NCBI GenBank assembly: GCA_048213135.1
Contig: PS015105.1
Coordinates: 53,638-111,282 of the forward strand
Direction of reading: 5' to 3'
Length of the DNA: 57,645 nucleotides
Source of the DNA: Reclinomonas americana ATCC 50394
Lineage: Eukaryota > Jakobida > Jakobea > Jakobida
Position 1 is the first letter of the stretch, and every line of letters starts with the position of its first letter. Below, piece by piece: positions 1-10,361 of this stretch. The notes beneath the pieces are model-generated. The model was not told where the DNA came from. It saw nothing but the letters and a program-made list of their open reading frames with translations, and did no database searches. A program made the position numbers and the translations under genes.

Positions 1-137
1 TCCCTGTCTATCCCTCCTTTCGATCTTGCCTTTTTGCCACCGGGTGCCAGTGTACGTGGCTTTTTTTCTGTGCAGAAAATGTCGAAATTGCTCATGGTGC
101 GCACTTTTAATTGTCTATGTGGGGGGAATGCTGGCCA

Positions 138-1140
138 TTACTCCTCCTCCTCCGCGTCCTTGCCGTACGAGTTGAACTGCGACCAGTAGGCGTGCATGTC
201 AAGTGCCACCACACAGCTCTCGGCGACAGGAGCCGCCGCGTCCTTCTCGTACTCGTGCAGCACATCGAGGGTGTCCGGATCGGCAATCGAGCCCAGCGCT
301 GTGGGATGGCGATTGAGATCTTATTCTTCTTCTCCGACACCTGCCCTGTCCTCAGCACTCTCTCTCTTCCCCCTTCCCTTCCCACCCTTCCCGCTTTCAC
401 CCACCTTCTGCCGCCTCATGCCGCACCATGTAGTGCTCATCCTTCTTGGCGAGCGCCTTGCGCAGCGCATCACACGACACCGGATGCTGCAACTGCCCCA
501 GCACAAACGCACACTCGTGACGGAACAGCGCCGACTCATCATTCAGCATCCCATCGCACAGCGCCAACACCGCCTCCTCCGCCCGCGCTCCCCCCTGCGA
601 ACCGCGATTGCGCAGCGAAAACATGGCACGGTACCGCTCAAACAGCGGCAGCGTGGCATCCAACAGCGTCGCCCGCAGCTCCTCCGTGCTCAGCTTGCGA
701 TCCTTTTGCTTGGGCGGCGCCGGGTCCACCGACACCCACACCGATCGCTCCGCTTCGGCGCCTTCAACTGCAGCAGAAGCTGCGACTGCCTTTTGCTGCT
801 GTGCCCACTCGATGCGCTGCACGGCCAGCTCGCATGTCTCGCGCACCTCGCGCACATTCTCGACCTCCGCATCCGCGTATCTTCGCAGCAGTGGGAGCGA
901 ATCGACGCAGCCGATTGCTCCCAGAGCCTCCGCGGCCTTTTTTTTGTTGTTGTTGATACGTGAGGTGAACAACAGAGAGACAGAGTACATAGTAAGAGCA
1001 GTGTACCTCGTGTCGGACCATGACATCCTCGTCCACGGTCTCCACCAGTCGATTGAGAATGGGAATGGCGACCTCGTGCCCAATCTGACCCATGTTGTAG
1101 GCGATCTCGTGGCGCAGCAACGCAGAAGGGTCCGCGAGGC
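138..1140 (-). CDS. DOHH: Deoxyhypusine hydroxylase (5'-partial)
   Basis: Hydroxylates deoxyhypusine to hypusine on eIF5A, a di-iron HEAT-repeat enzyme of the cytosol. The reading shows the family's paired repeats: LLRHEIAYNMGQ, MVRHEAAEALGAIG, LFRHECAFVLGQLQ and a second MVRHEAAE, i.e. all four His-Glu iron-binding pairs. The two halves are joined by a linker followed by a second start of the repeat (LSTEELRATLLDATLPLFERY). Exons by splice signals: 138-298 (ends in a Glu run and TAA), 405-936 and 1007-1140; introns 299-404 and 937-1006. The exon at 1140 begins in phase and lacks the first 40-50 residues normal for the family; these must lie upstream, in the CT-repeat or the gap 1458-2137. 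Family assignment is secure; the 5' end is not visible. Confidence 0.93.
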
Positions 1141-1159
1141 CTTTATGTGAAGAGGAGAG

Positions 1160-1457
1160 AGAGAGAGAGTGAGAGTGAGAAACTCCGTTTTCAATCTCCG
1201 GATGCAGCAAGGACTCTGCAGTATCTCTCTCTCTCACTCTCTCACTCACTCACTCACTCACTCACTCACTCACTCTCTCTCTCTCTCTCTCACTTACTCC
1301 CACTCTCTTCGCTTACTCTCACTCTCTCTCTGTCTCTCACTCTCTCTCTCCTCTCCCTTCCCTCTCTCTCCCTCCCTCACTCACTCACTCACACACACAC
1401 TCTCTCTCTCACTCGCTCACTTGCACACTCTTTCCCTCTCTCACTTGCACACTCTTT
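1160..1457. repeat. CT/ACTC-rich low-complexity tract
   Basis: Purine-rich at its left end (GA)n, then a long run of CTCTCT and CACTCACT units up to the edge of the gap. It lies within or just upstream of the missing 5' part of the deoxyhypusine hydroxylase gene, so it is probably intronic or promoter sequence. The long open frames across it come from absence of stop codons in CT-only sequence and are not taken as coding. Confidence 0.85.
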
Positions 1458-2137
1458 NNNNNNNNNNNNNNNNNNNNNNNNNNNNNNNNNNNNNNNNNNN
1501 NNNNNNNNNNNNNNNNNNNNNNNNNNNNNNNNNNNNNNNNNNNNNNNNNNNNNNNNNNNNNNNNNNNNNNNNNNNNNNNNNNNNNNNNNNNNNNNNNNNN
1601 NNNNNNNNNNNNNNNNNNNNNNNNNNNNNNNNNNNNNNNNNNNNNNNNNNNNNNNNNNNNNNNNNNNNNNNNNNNNNNNNNNNNNNNNNNNNNNNNNNNN
1701 NNNNNNNNNNNNNNNNNNNNNNNNNNNNNNNNNNNNNNNNNNNNNNNNNNNNNNNNNNNNNNNNNNNNNNNNNNNNNNNNNNNNNNNNNNNNNNNNNNNN
1801 NNNNNNNNNNNNNNNNNNNNNNNNNNNNNNNNNNNNNNNNNNNNNNNNNNNNNNNNNNNNNNNNNNNNNNNNNNNNNNNNNNNNNNNNNNNNNNNNNNNN
1901 NNNNNNNNNNNNNNNNNNNNNNNNNNNNNNNNNNNNNNNNNNNNNNNNNNNNNNNNNNNNNNNNNNNNNNNNNNNNNNNNNNNNNNNNNNNNNNNNNNNN
2001 NNNNNNNNNNNNNNNNNNNNNNNNNNNNNNNNNNNNNNNNNNNNNNNNNNNNNNNNNNNNNNNNNNNNNNNNNNNNNNNNNNNNNNNNNNNNNNNNNNNN
2101 NNNNNNNNNNNNNNNNNNNNNNNNNNNNNNNNNNNNN
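1458..2137. other. Assembly gap (680 N)
   Basis: Run of N between a CT repeat on the left and a GT repeat on the right. The 5' ends of both the deoxyhypusine hydroxylase gene (-) and possibly the BET gene (+) may be hidden here. Confidence 0.99.
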
Positions 2138-2421
2138 GTGTGTGTGTGTATATGGAAAGAGAGGCATATGTGTGTGCGTGTGTGTGGATTGGTGTGTGGT
2201 GTCCACGTGTGTTGCGTCACTGTGATGATTCGAGAAATATGCTGATTGATTGTCAGACGCCCTCGCGCTGTCGTCACACTTGCTCTTGTCACCCTCGTAG
2301 TGTGCGTGTTCTTTGTGTCGAGAGGCGTAGCAATGTAGCAGTGGTAGTGGGGGCGTGTGCGCGGCGTGTGTGTGGGAGTTGCGGCATGTCTGACCGTGAC
2401 CCCCCCTTCCCTCCTCGTCAG
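2138..2421 (+). other. GT-rich region upstream of the BET gene
   Basis: Starts with a (GT)n run, then mixed sequence with no convincing coding frame. A pyrimidine-rich stretch ending in CAG at 2419-2421 looks like a splice acceptor, so this is probably intron or 5' UTR of the following gene. Confidence 0.5.
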
Positions 2422-5400
2422 GTGATGGGTGGATTGGCGTTGGTGGTGCCACCAAAGCCACGGCGTGTTCCGTCTGGTCCTATAGCGGTGCCGCCTGGCG
2501 CTGGGACTGCTCCGCGAACACCGACAGGGGCTGCTGCACCCGCCCCCGCACAACCGCTCTATCATCAACAACATCACCCACACCAGGCGGGCGCGTATGG
2601 CGTTCCACACGCGCAGCCACTGGCCCCGGCCGCACCCGTGTACCACGCCGCACCGTTGGTGCAACAGCAGTTGCAACCCCAGCAGCAGCTGCAGCAGCAG
2701 CAGGGCTACGGGGTGCAGGCTATGCGGAAGGGGTGTGTACTCTTTTCAAGCAATGTGTTTGTGTGCAGACGGTGGCTGACCTGCGTGCGTGGTGCAGACT
2801 GGCCATGGTACCGGCGTCACAGGCAGTGCCCAAGCAGGTGTTCGACGCGCATACCTTGCCACCGAAGCGACCGCGGAAGCAGAAGCATCTGGATTCCGAC
2901 TACGTGGAGGATGTTCCCGGCACAGCGTACGGTGCGACGGTGCCGCGGAGCAGCGGCGAGTGGGACGACGACGAGGACATGTATGTGGATCCCGATGCGT
3001 ATGACGATCTCGATCCCGACGCGTCACCTGTGCACGGACGACGTGGTTCCGGAGGTAGTGGTTCCTTTGGCGTGCGTCGTGGTGCGGCAGCTCGTGGTGG
3101 TGGCGGCGGCGCAGCGGCACGCAGTGCTGGTGGTTTGCGACCTGGCGGGAAGGTGCGTGTGTGTGTATTAGTGTTGGAAATGAGCGGCATGCTCACTTAG
3201 TGGAAGCAGGCTGCACCCACGGACTGGGTCAAGGCAGCGCAGGGGGTGGTCAAGGCGCTGCTGGCCAAGAAGAAGGATGCAATGTTCTTTGAGAAGCCGG
3301 TGAATCCGGTGGCGCTCAACATTCCACACTACGCCGACATGATCAAGCACCCGATGGACCTCGGTACCGTCATGAGCAATTTGAAGGGTCGCCAGTACCG
3401 TCATCCAGACGAGTTCTCGGCCGATGTCAGGCTAGTATGGGACAACTGCATCACCTTCAATGGCCGCGATCACCAAATCTCGCAAGCGGCGTTGCGGCTG
3501 GCGGCGCTTTTTGATCAGAAAATGCGGGCGCGCGTCTTCACTTCGGTGCCGCCCTACGATCCGAATGCGCCGCTGCCACCACCGCCTGCGCCCAAGGCCG
3601 CTCGTCCTGCCCACGGACTGGCGTCGGGGTTGCCAATGGCCACGCCGACTGCCATTTCACCGTATGGCGGTGCGGCTGACAGCCAGTCGGCCAGCGAGGT
3701 TGCGCGGTTGCAGCGAGAGCTGGAGACGGCCAAGCGATTGTTGGCGCAAAAGGAGACGCCATTAACGCCGTCGGCTGGCACGCCAGTTGGCACGCCGACG
3801 CTGGACGCCAAGCCGCCAAAGCGGCGTGCTGCCGAGGCGGCGACGGCTGCCAGGCGGAAGAAGATGTTGCGTGGTTGGACGGGCAGGCCGGTGACAGGGT
3901 TGATATTTTGTGTACTGATGTTGTTGTTGTTGGTTGTTGTTTGCAGGTCGGAGGGTGATGGAATGGACGAGGATGAGGATGGTGGTATCGATGCGAATGA
4001 TTTGGATGCGTCGCGGCAAGGTGCAGCACGAGCTCCTCGAGCTCGGAAGCCGGCACCACTGCAGCGACAACACAGTGCTGGTGGTGGTGTCGGCAGTGCT
4101 GCTGGTACACCGACGGGTGGAGCGGCGCGCAACAAGCAGTACCGAGAGATGGACATGGAGGAGAAGAGGCGGCTGACGAACAGAATCGGCAGACTGCCGG
4201 TGGAGAAGCAGACGCGCGTGTTGGAAATCATCCAGGAGGCCATGCCGGTACAGCAGGGTGATGAGGAGGTGGTGGTGGATATTGATTCGTTGCCGGCGGA
4301 GACGCTGCGCAAGTTGGAGGCGTATGTCATGTCACATCGAACCAAGCCGCCGGTGAGAGGGCCCCTCCCCCCTTGTTCTCTTCTCCATCCCTTCTCTTTT
4401 TTNNNNNNNNNNNNNNNNNNNNNNNNNNNNNNNNNNNNNNNNNNNNNNNNNNNNNNNNNNNNNNNNNNNNNNNNNNNNNNNNNNNNNNNNNNNNNNNNNN
4501 NNNNNNNNNNNNNNNNNNNNNNNNNNNNNNNNNNNNNNNNNNNNNNNNNNNNNNNNNNNNNNNNNNNNNNNNNNNNNNNNNNNNNNNNNNNNNNNNNNNN
4601 NNNNNNNNNNNNNNNNNNNNNNNNNNNNNNNNNNNNNNNNNNNNNNNNNNNNNNNNNNNNNNNNNNNNNNNNNNNNNNNNNNNNNNNNNNNNNNNNNNNN
4701 NNNNNNNNNNNNNNNNNNNNNNNNNNNNNNNNNNNNNNNNNNNNNNNNNNNNNNNNNNNNNNNNNNNNNNNNNNNNNNNNNNNNNNNNNNNNNNNNNNNN
4801 NNNNNNNNNNNNNNNNNNNNNNNNNNNNNNNNNNNNNNNNNNNNNNNNNNNNNNNNNNNNNNNNNNNNNNNNNNNNNNNNNNNNNNNNNNNNNNNNNNNN
4901 NNNNNNNNNNNNNNNNNNNNNNNNNNNNNNNNNNNNNNNNNNNNNNNNNNNNNNNNNNNNNNNNNNNNNNNNNNNNNNNNNNNNNNNNNNNNNNNNCTCA
5001 CTGTCGCTGCAGTCCAAGTCGAACTCGAAGAAGAAGAAGAAGCCGGCAGGCAGCGCTGCCGACACACCGGGCACGCAAACGAGCACGCCGTCGGCAATGA
5101 CGCCCATGGCCACACCGTTGGACATGGCGAGTGTCACGTCGACCACGCCGAGTGCGGCCTATGGTGGTGTTGGTGGGGTGGCTGTATCACCACAGTCGCT
5201 GGATTCCGCGGGCGCAGCAATGGCAGCACAGCATCAGCAGCAGCAACAGCTGTATGGCGGCTCTGCTGCGACGGCGGCAACCATGGCGGCGGGTGGTGAG
5301 GCGGGTGGTGCTGGTGCGGAGAGCATGGATGTGGATGGCGCGTCAAGACGACCTCCAGAGGTCGAGGAGTTGCGTGCACATGGTGTCTGCAGAGGTTAAA

Positions 5401-7131
5401 GGCAGTGGCTCACGTCAAGGGCTTTGCGCGCAGCACGTCGTCCGACGGCTCCAGCAGCGACAGCAGCGATGATTCGGATTCGTCAGAAGAGGAATCGGAC
5501 TCGGACGACGATGATGATGAGGAGGAGGAGGACGAGGAAGAGGAGGACGAGGCAGAGCAGCAGCAGCAGCAACCTGGTGGTGCCAATAGGGTGAGTTCAC
5601 CGGTGTGAGTGTGGTGAACGCGAGGGGTGTGTCATCATCGGCTCAAACAACTGTGGATCAGGCTTCGGCGACCGCTGAGGCCTCTCGGTCTGCCGCTCCG
5701 AGTGCCTCTGGCACGCCGAGTTTGTTATCATCATCGGCGCGGCAGTCGCCGCCATGTCACCGGCGGCGCTGGTCGAAGAGGTCGCGGGCTTTGAGCGGTA
5801 CACTCGGGGTTCTAGTGTGCCACTTAATACTGGTGATGACGGCTTGTTGTCCGCGGTGGATGTGGCTCGTCACCTCATCTGCTGACTGCGCTCTCCTCTC
5901 CTTCCTTCCCCACACATGCATTTTGTTGCTGCTCCTGCGACAGAGAGTGGGGATGATGCCGATATGGTGATGGACGTGGATGGACGGGGAGCTAATGGGC
6001 TCGACGTGTCTGCGACGGGCACCGGTGCGCATCATCATGACGGTTCACCGTCGGCGCTCGGAGGCATCACTGCTGCTGTGCAAGATGGAGAGGCTGGGAG
6101 TGCTGCTCCCGCCGTCGGCGACGCAGAGGCTGTTGGCACCGAACTCGACTCTTTTACCTGGGCGCAGCTCGGTCAGGAGACGCCTGAGCAGTCGTCACCG
6201 TCGCCATCGCCAGCCGTCGTCGGGCACTCCGTGGCTCCAAGCGGCACCGATTTGTTCTCGCAGTTCAAGGAGATTGGCGAACAGCAGAAGCAGCGGGTGC
6301 GTGTTTATTTTGACTGGCGACACGCTGCTCCATACGCGCGCGAGCTCACTCTCCCCTTACTCGTGTGTGTCAGGCTGAGGAGCGGCAGCAGTTCCAAGAT
6401 CGGCTGCAGCGCGAGCGTGAAGAGCGCGAGCGCAAGCGCAAGGAGGATGTGGAGCGCGAGCTGCGAGAGGCGCGGGAAGCCAAGGTGCGTGNNNNNNNNN
6501 NNNNNNNNNNNNNNNNNNNNNNNNNNNNNNNNNNNNNNNNNNNNNNNNNNNNNNNNNNNNNNNNNNNNNNNNNNNNNNNNNNNNNNNNNNNNNNNNNNNN
6601 NNNNNNNNNNNNNNNNNNNNNNNNNNNNNNNNNNNNNNNNNNNNNNNNNNNNNNNNNNNNNNNNNNNNNNNNNNNNNNNNNNNNNNNNNNNNNNNNNNNN
6701 NNNNNNNNNNNNNNNNNNNNNNNNNNNNNNNNNNNNNNNNNNNNNNNNNNNNNNNNNNNNNNNNNNNNNNNNNNNNNNNNNNNNNNNNNNNNNNNNNNNN
6801 NNNNNNNNNNNNNNNNNNNNNNNNNNNNNNNNNNNNNNNNNNNGTGAGACACTTCCACATCCCGCCTGCACGTGCCGCCGGTGATGTCGGCGATGGCGTG
6901 CAGCCGCAGCAACCAGCAGCGGGATCAGGGGCAGCCTCGGCAGCAGCCGCGGCACCCGAGGGTGAGGATGAGGCGGTGGTGGGTTCGAGCAGCGGTGGTG
7001 TGGAGTCTGCATCGCAGGCCACCTTCCGCCGCCGCAGTGTACCGTCGCTGGAAGCAGAGGAGGACGATGGAGAGGACGATGATCGGGCGTCACTGCTCCC
7101 TCGACGCGACGCGCCTGCATCAAGATTATGA
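2422..7131 (+). CDS. BET-family bromodomain and ET-domain protein (start uncertain)
   Basis: Nuclear reader of acetylated histones. In order: Pro/Gln-rich N-terminus (2422-2732), acidic/Gly-Arg linker with a KRPRKQK basic patch (2798-3152), a bromodomain (from 3201; FEKPVNPVALNIPHYADMI as ZA loop, NCITFNGRDH with the acetyl-lysine Asn), a basic segment, the ET domain (about 4140-4352; EKRRLTNRIGRLPVEKQTRV), a Lys-rich segment (5013-5370), a Ser/Asp/Glu-rich SEED-like stretch (5430-5570), and a charged coiled coil (6374-6484) as at the end of animal BET proteins. Last exon 6903-7131. Introns read include 2733-2797, 3153-3200 and 3899-3946. Only one bromodomain is visible and the WPF shelf is MFF. 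Two gaps interrupt the gene; exon joins at 5360-5400 and 5590-5940 are unresolved. First Met could be 2425 or lie upstream. Confidence 0.85.
4403..4996. other. Assembly gap (594 N) inside the BET gene
   Basis: Begins 50 nt into the intron after the ET domain (donor at 4353) and ends 16 nt before the next acceptor at 5012. An additional exon could be hidden. Confidence 0.99.
6492..6843. other. Assembly gap (352 N) inside the BET gene
   Basis: Begins just after a GTGCGTG donor (6485) and ends exactly at a GTGAGAC donor (6844), so at least one exon of the C-terminal coiled coil is missing. Confidence 0.99.
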
Positions 7132-7402
7132 AACTACCACAGCAGCAGCAAGAGTAAACATTAGTGTTTGGCATTTTATATTTGCCGTTTTCTCTTTTAG
7201 GGTTGGGGGGTTTCGGTGATAAGCAATGACACACAGAAGGGTGGGAAAGAATGAGAAGTGACAGTCAGAGGAACGAAAAATTTCTTCAGCAGAGAAGGAA
7301 AATGGTGACACACACACAATGGAAAAAAGTGGAAGCACAGTATCTACCTGACACAAGAAAAATTACCAAGCAATACACACACATCACACAAGCACAAATC
7401 AC
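7132..7402. other. Convergent 3' region between the BET and GOST genes
   Basis: 271 bp between two convergent stops, AT-richer than the neighbours, with CA repeats near 7310 and 7375. No coding frame supported; presumably both 3' UTRs. Confidence 0.6.
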
Positions 7403-10253
7403 TCAAGGCAACGATTCGGCCACAAGAGGTGCGACTGCGGCAGCATTGCTGCCGTGGTCATCTTCGTGGCCATTGTGGTGATGATGATGATGATGATGGT
7501 GCTCGAGGTGGTGATCGAGTGGCTGTGGATCCTCCTCATCCTCCTCTTGCTGCTGTTGATGCTGGTGGTGCTGCTCTTCATGCTCGACACCGGCGTCCTC
7601 AATCGCCGCCGTCACCGTCGCGGCATCAGCGGCCACCTCGGCGGCGGCATTGTCGTCGTCGTCGTCGTCGTTGTTACCGGGCATCGGCTCATCCGCCTCA
7701 GCAGCCTCGTGCGAGTCGTCCTCCATCAACACACTACCGCCCATGTCCTCGTGACCCTCGGCGGCACTCGCGTCGCTACCCGGCGCCCCATTGACAGCCG
7801 GTGCATCGCCACTGCCCATCGTCGACATTTCGCGATGGAAATCAACACCCATCAAGCCGGCAGGAAAGCCACCACCAAAGCTCGACGCATGCGGATCGAA
7901 TGACATGAGTGTGGTGAAATCAAGGTCGACCGTTTTCTCCGCCTGCCCATGCAAAAGTTANNNNNNNNNNNNNNNNNNNNATCCACGTCGTCTGCAAGGC
8001 AGCGCAACCCGTCAGTGTCTGTGTGTGAGTTGTTACGCATTCCGCAGTGTGTACACAAAACCTCGTGGAACATTGTCGGCGTCCCCACCGTCGGCTGCTT
8101 GCGCATTGTTGTTCACCAGCACGTTGTTTTCGTCAAACGGATTCCATTGCAGCGGTGCTCCTCTGCGCATCAGCCAGTCAGCAGTGCACAGACGCAAAAA
8201 AACGACAATCACTCTGCACGCGTGACGAACTCGTCAACGAGGACTGGGGCCGGTGGAATCGTAATGTACGAGGGTCTCGGGCGGAAAGTCCAGCCGACAA
8301 CCACAAACACCACCAGGCCGAGTGCCTGCTCCACAGCCTCGGAGAGGAACTCTGAGCTCGATCGAGTCAGTAAGGGGAGAGAAAGAGAGAGGATCGATCA
8401 CGTTGGAACGTAACCTTGCCGCCACGAGAGAATGGAGAAGCGAATGAAGACGAGAAAGATGGGAACCACCAAGTAGGAGAGGAAGGCCCAGCGGAAAGCA
8501 CTGTGACAGGGAGAGAGTGAGCGGACGACTTGTGGCACGCTCGGCATGAATACTCCGGTGCACACAACGTAAACAACCGCAGGCGAGCCACCAACTCCAT
8601 GCGCAGTTCCACCCACGCCTCCCCTGTGATCATGCTGCGTAACCGCTGGATGTTGGTGTTCATCGTCACCAGGATGCCAAAGGTGATGAGGAAGCGAATG
8701 ACGTTGAATGAGAGCTGTTGCGACGAGGAATGACCGTCAGTGCACCAGTGGTCACCCGTACAGTGAGGCCACACACTCGCTTACCATGTAGGCTGGACAC
8801 AGGTTCGGTTCGCGGCACAACGCATTCAAGATCTGGAACACCACGTATAACATAAAGGCGGCCCAGAACAGTTGATTTTCACGCGCACTGAGCAGCGGCC
8901 GTGTAATGCTGTAGCCTGTGTTGCGAAGGCATATGAGTGGGTGAGGTGCATGGCAGAGAGGTGACGCAATCTCGTTGCGCGACGAACCCATGGCTGTGAG
9001 GAGCAAGAACGCCAGAAACATGGTGTTCGAGACGATGACCAGCAGCTGCGATGCATTGCTACGGACTGGATGTGAGGCAAGGAGAACAAAAGTACGCATG
9101 TGCACAGGCGATTAAAGAAAACGCAACGCAATGAGAGTGTGATCATCGCCGGTGCGTGAGAGCGACACCAGCGCCCAGTAGGAGGTGATCATTTCGAAAA
9201 ACTTGAGGTACACGGAGAGGGTGAAGATTTGGTGGATTTTCAGCAGATGTTGCCGCTCTCGCATGTATACCGTCACCCACAGGAACGTGAAGATGAGGTA
9301 CACAAAGGCCAGCGTCTGGAACGTGCGGAGCAGCGGTGCCATGTCCAACGACAAGTGTGATCCCTTCGAGTCCACAAAATTGATTACGCCCTGCACTCCA
9401 ACACGATGAGTGGCGACGGCGACAGCGGCCACAATTACGGTACGTGCCACACCTGCACATCCAAGGCCACTCGATCGCAGTTCATGATGAAAAGCGTGTA
9501 CTGCTCGAGCGAATGCACAATGCCAGTGAACTTGATCTTCTTCACCAATGTTCCCTTGACAAGCTCAGCCGGCTGGTCAAAGTAGAAGCGCTATGCGTGC
9601 CACAGTTGCCGTCATCATCACCATCATCAAGCACGGAGAGACACGACAGAAACACACACACACACACACACCAGTGCGGCAGGCGTATCGCAAATCGATC
9701 TCTTCTCGTACAGTTTGATGGCCTTGAGTGAGAGCTGCGCCAGCATGGTCAGCCAAGGTACCACCACCACCACCACCACTCCGACTCAACACATCAACGC
9801 ACCCAGTCAGCATACGTGAACGAGACCACAGCCAAGTGCGGAGATCGCTCTTCGGGAGTTGTCTCCTACCGCATCGTCGCATGACAGAGAATCAGCACAC
9901 ACAGAGAGAGCAACGGAGCCAATAAGCACACTGCGCTCTGTGTCTCTCTCTCACTCGCTCACCAGCAGCGCCACTGACAACTCGCCAAAGATTCGTGATC
10001 CCGGGTCCAACCCAAACGCCTTGGGGTACAGTGGATACACGAATGTCGAGTTTGCCTCAAACTCTACCCAACACACCACATTAGCACACACACTCACTCA
10101 CTCACGAGCGCACACACGCACACACACACAGAGTCGCCAACACACACACTCACCGAGGTCGACATTGTGTGAAATGGCGTCGACTGGCGTGGCTAACCTG
10201 ACAAGCATGAGCTGCACGACGAGCGCACATGTCAACACGCATAATCGCCTCAT
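7403..10253 (-). CDS. GOST/Lu7TM family seven-transmembrane protein
   Basis: Golgi/endosomal seven-helix family (TMEM87, GPR107/108, Ptm1). Starts at 10253 with a signal peptide (RRLCVLTCALVVQLMLVRLA). Exons: 10253-10154, 10063-9963, 9865-9803, 9734-9672, one ending near 9448, 9390-9123, 9065-8988, 8915-8785, then five more to the stop at 7403. The luminal domain has EQYTLFIMNCDRVALDVQ. The membrane core shows RERQHLLKIHQIFTLSVYLK, then GYSITRPLLSARENQLFWAA joined across the 8988/8915 splice, matching the GYGI.KPRL motif of TMEM87, and a last helix ending GWTFRPRPS. The cytosolic tail carries WNPFDENN, acidic runs and a nine-His run near 7480. A 20-N gap (7961-7980) lies in the tail. Closest to TMEM87/Ptm1 by motif; the exact subfamily is inference. 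Confidence 0.82.
7961..7980. other. Assembly gap (20 N)
   Basis: Short gap within the tail-coding part of the GOST gene, just upstream (in gene direction) of the exon that begins with the AEKTVDLDF segment. Confidence 0.99.
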
Positions 10254-10361
10254 GTGGGCACAGCGAGGGAGTGAGTGTGTGTGCGAAGTTGAGTGTGCGG
10301 AAATTTCATGTCTTACAGGCTCAGAGTTTTGCGCGTTGTTGTTGTGCGGCGATTGCTGGGG
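10254..10361. promoter_or_regulatory. Shared head-to-head intergenic region (GOST / PMVK)
   Basis: Only 108 bp separate the start codons of two divergent genes, so both promoters or 5' UTRs must share or overlap here. No TATA-like box is evident. Inference from position only. Confidence 0.4.

Noticed and set aside
1147-3171. Long plus-strand frame through the CT repeat and first gap
   Set aside because: Most of it is N and (CT)n; the real BET coding frames start after 2421.
3900-3946. Hydrophobic Leu/Val run in the BET frame suggesting a membrane segment
   Set aside because: It coincides with a T-rich stretch ending in TTTGCAG; removal as a 48-nt intron keeps the frame and fits a nuclear protein.
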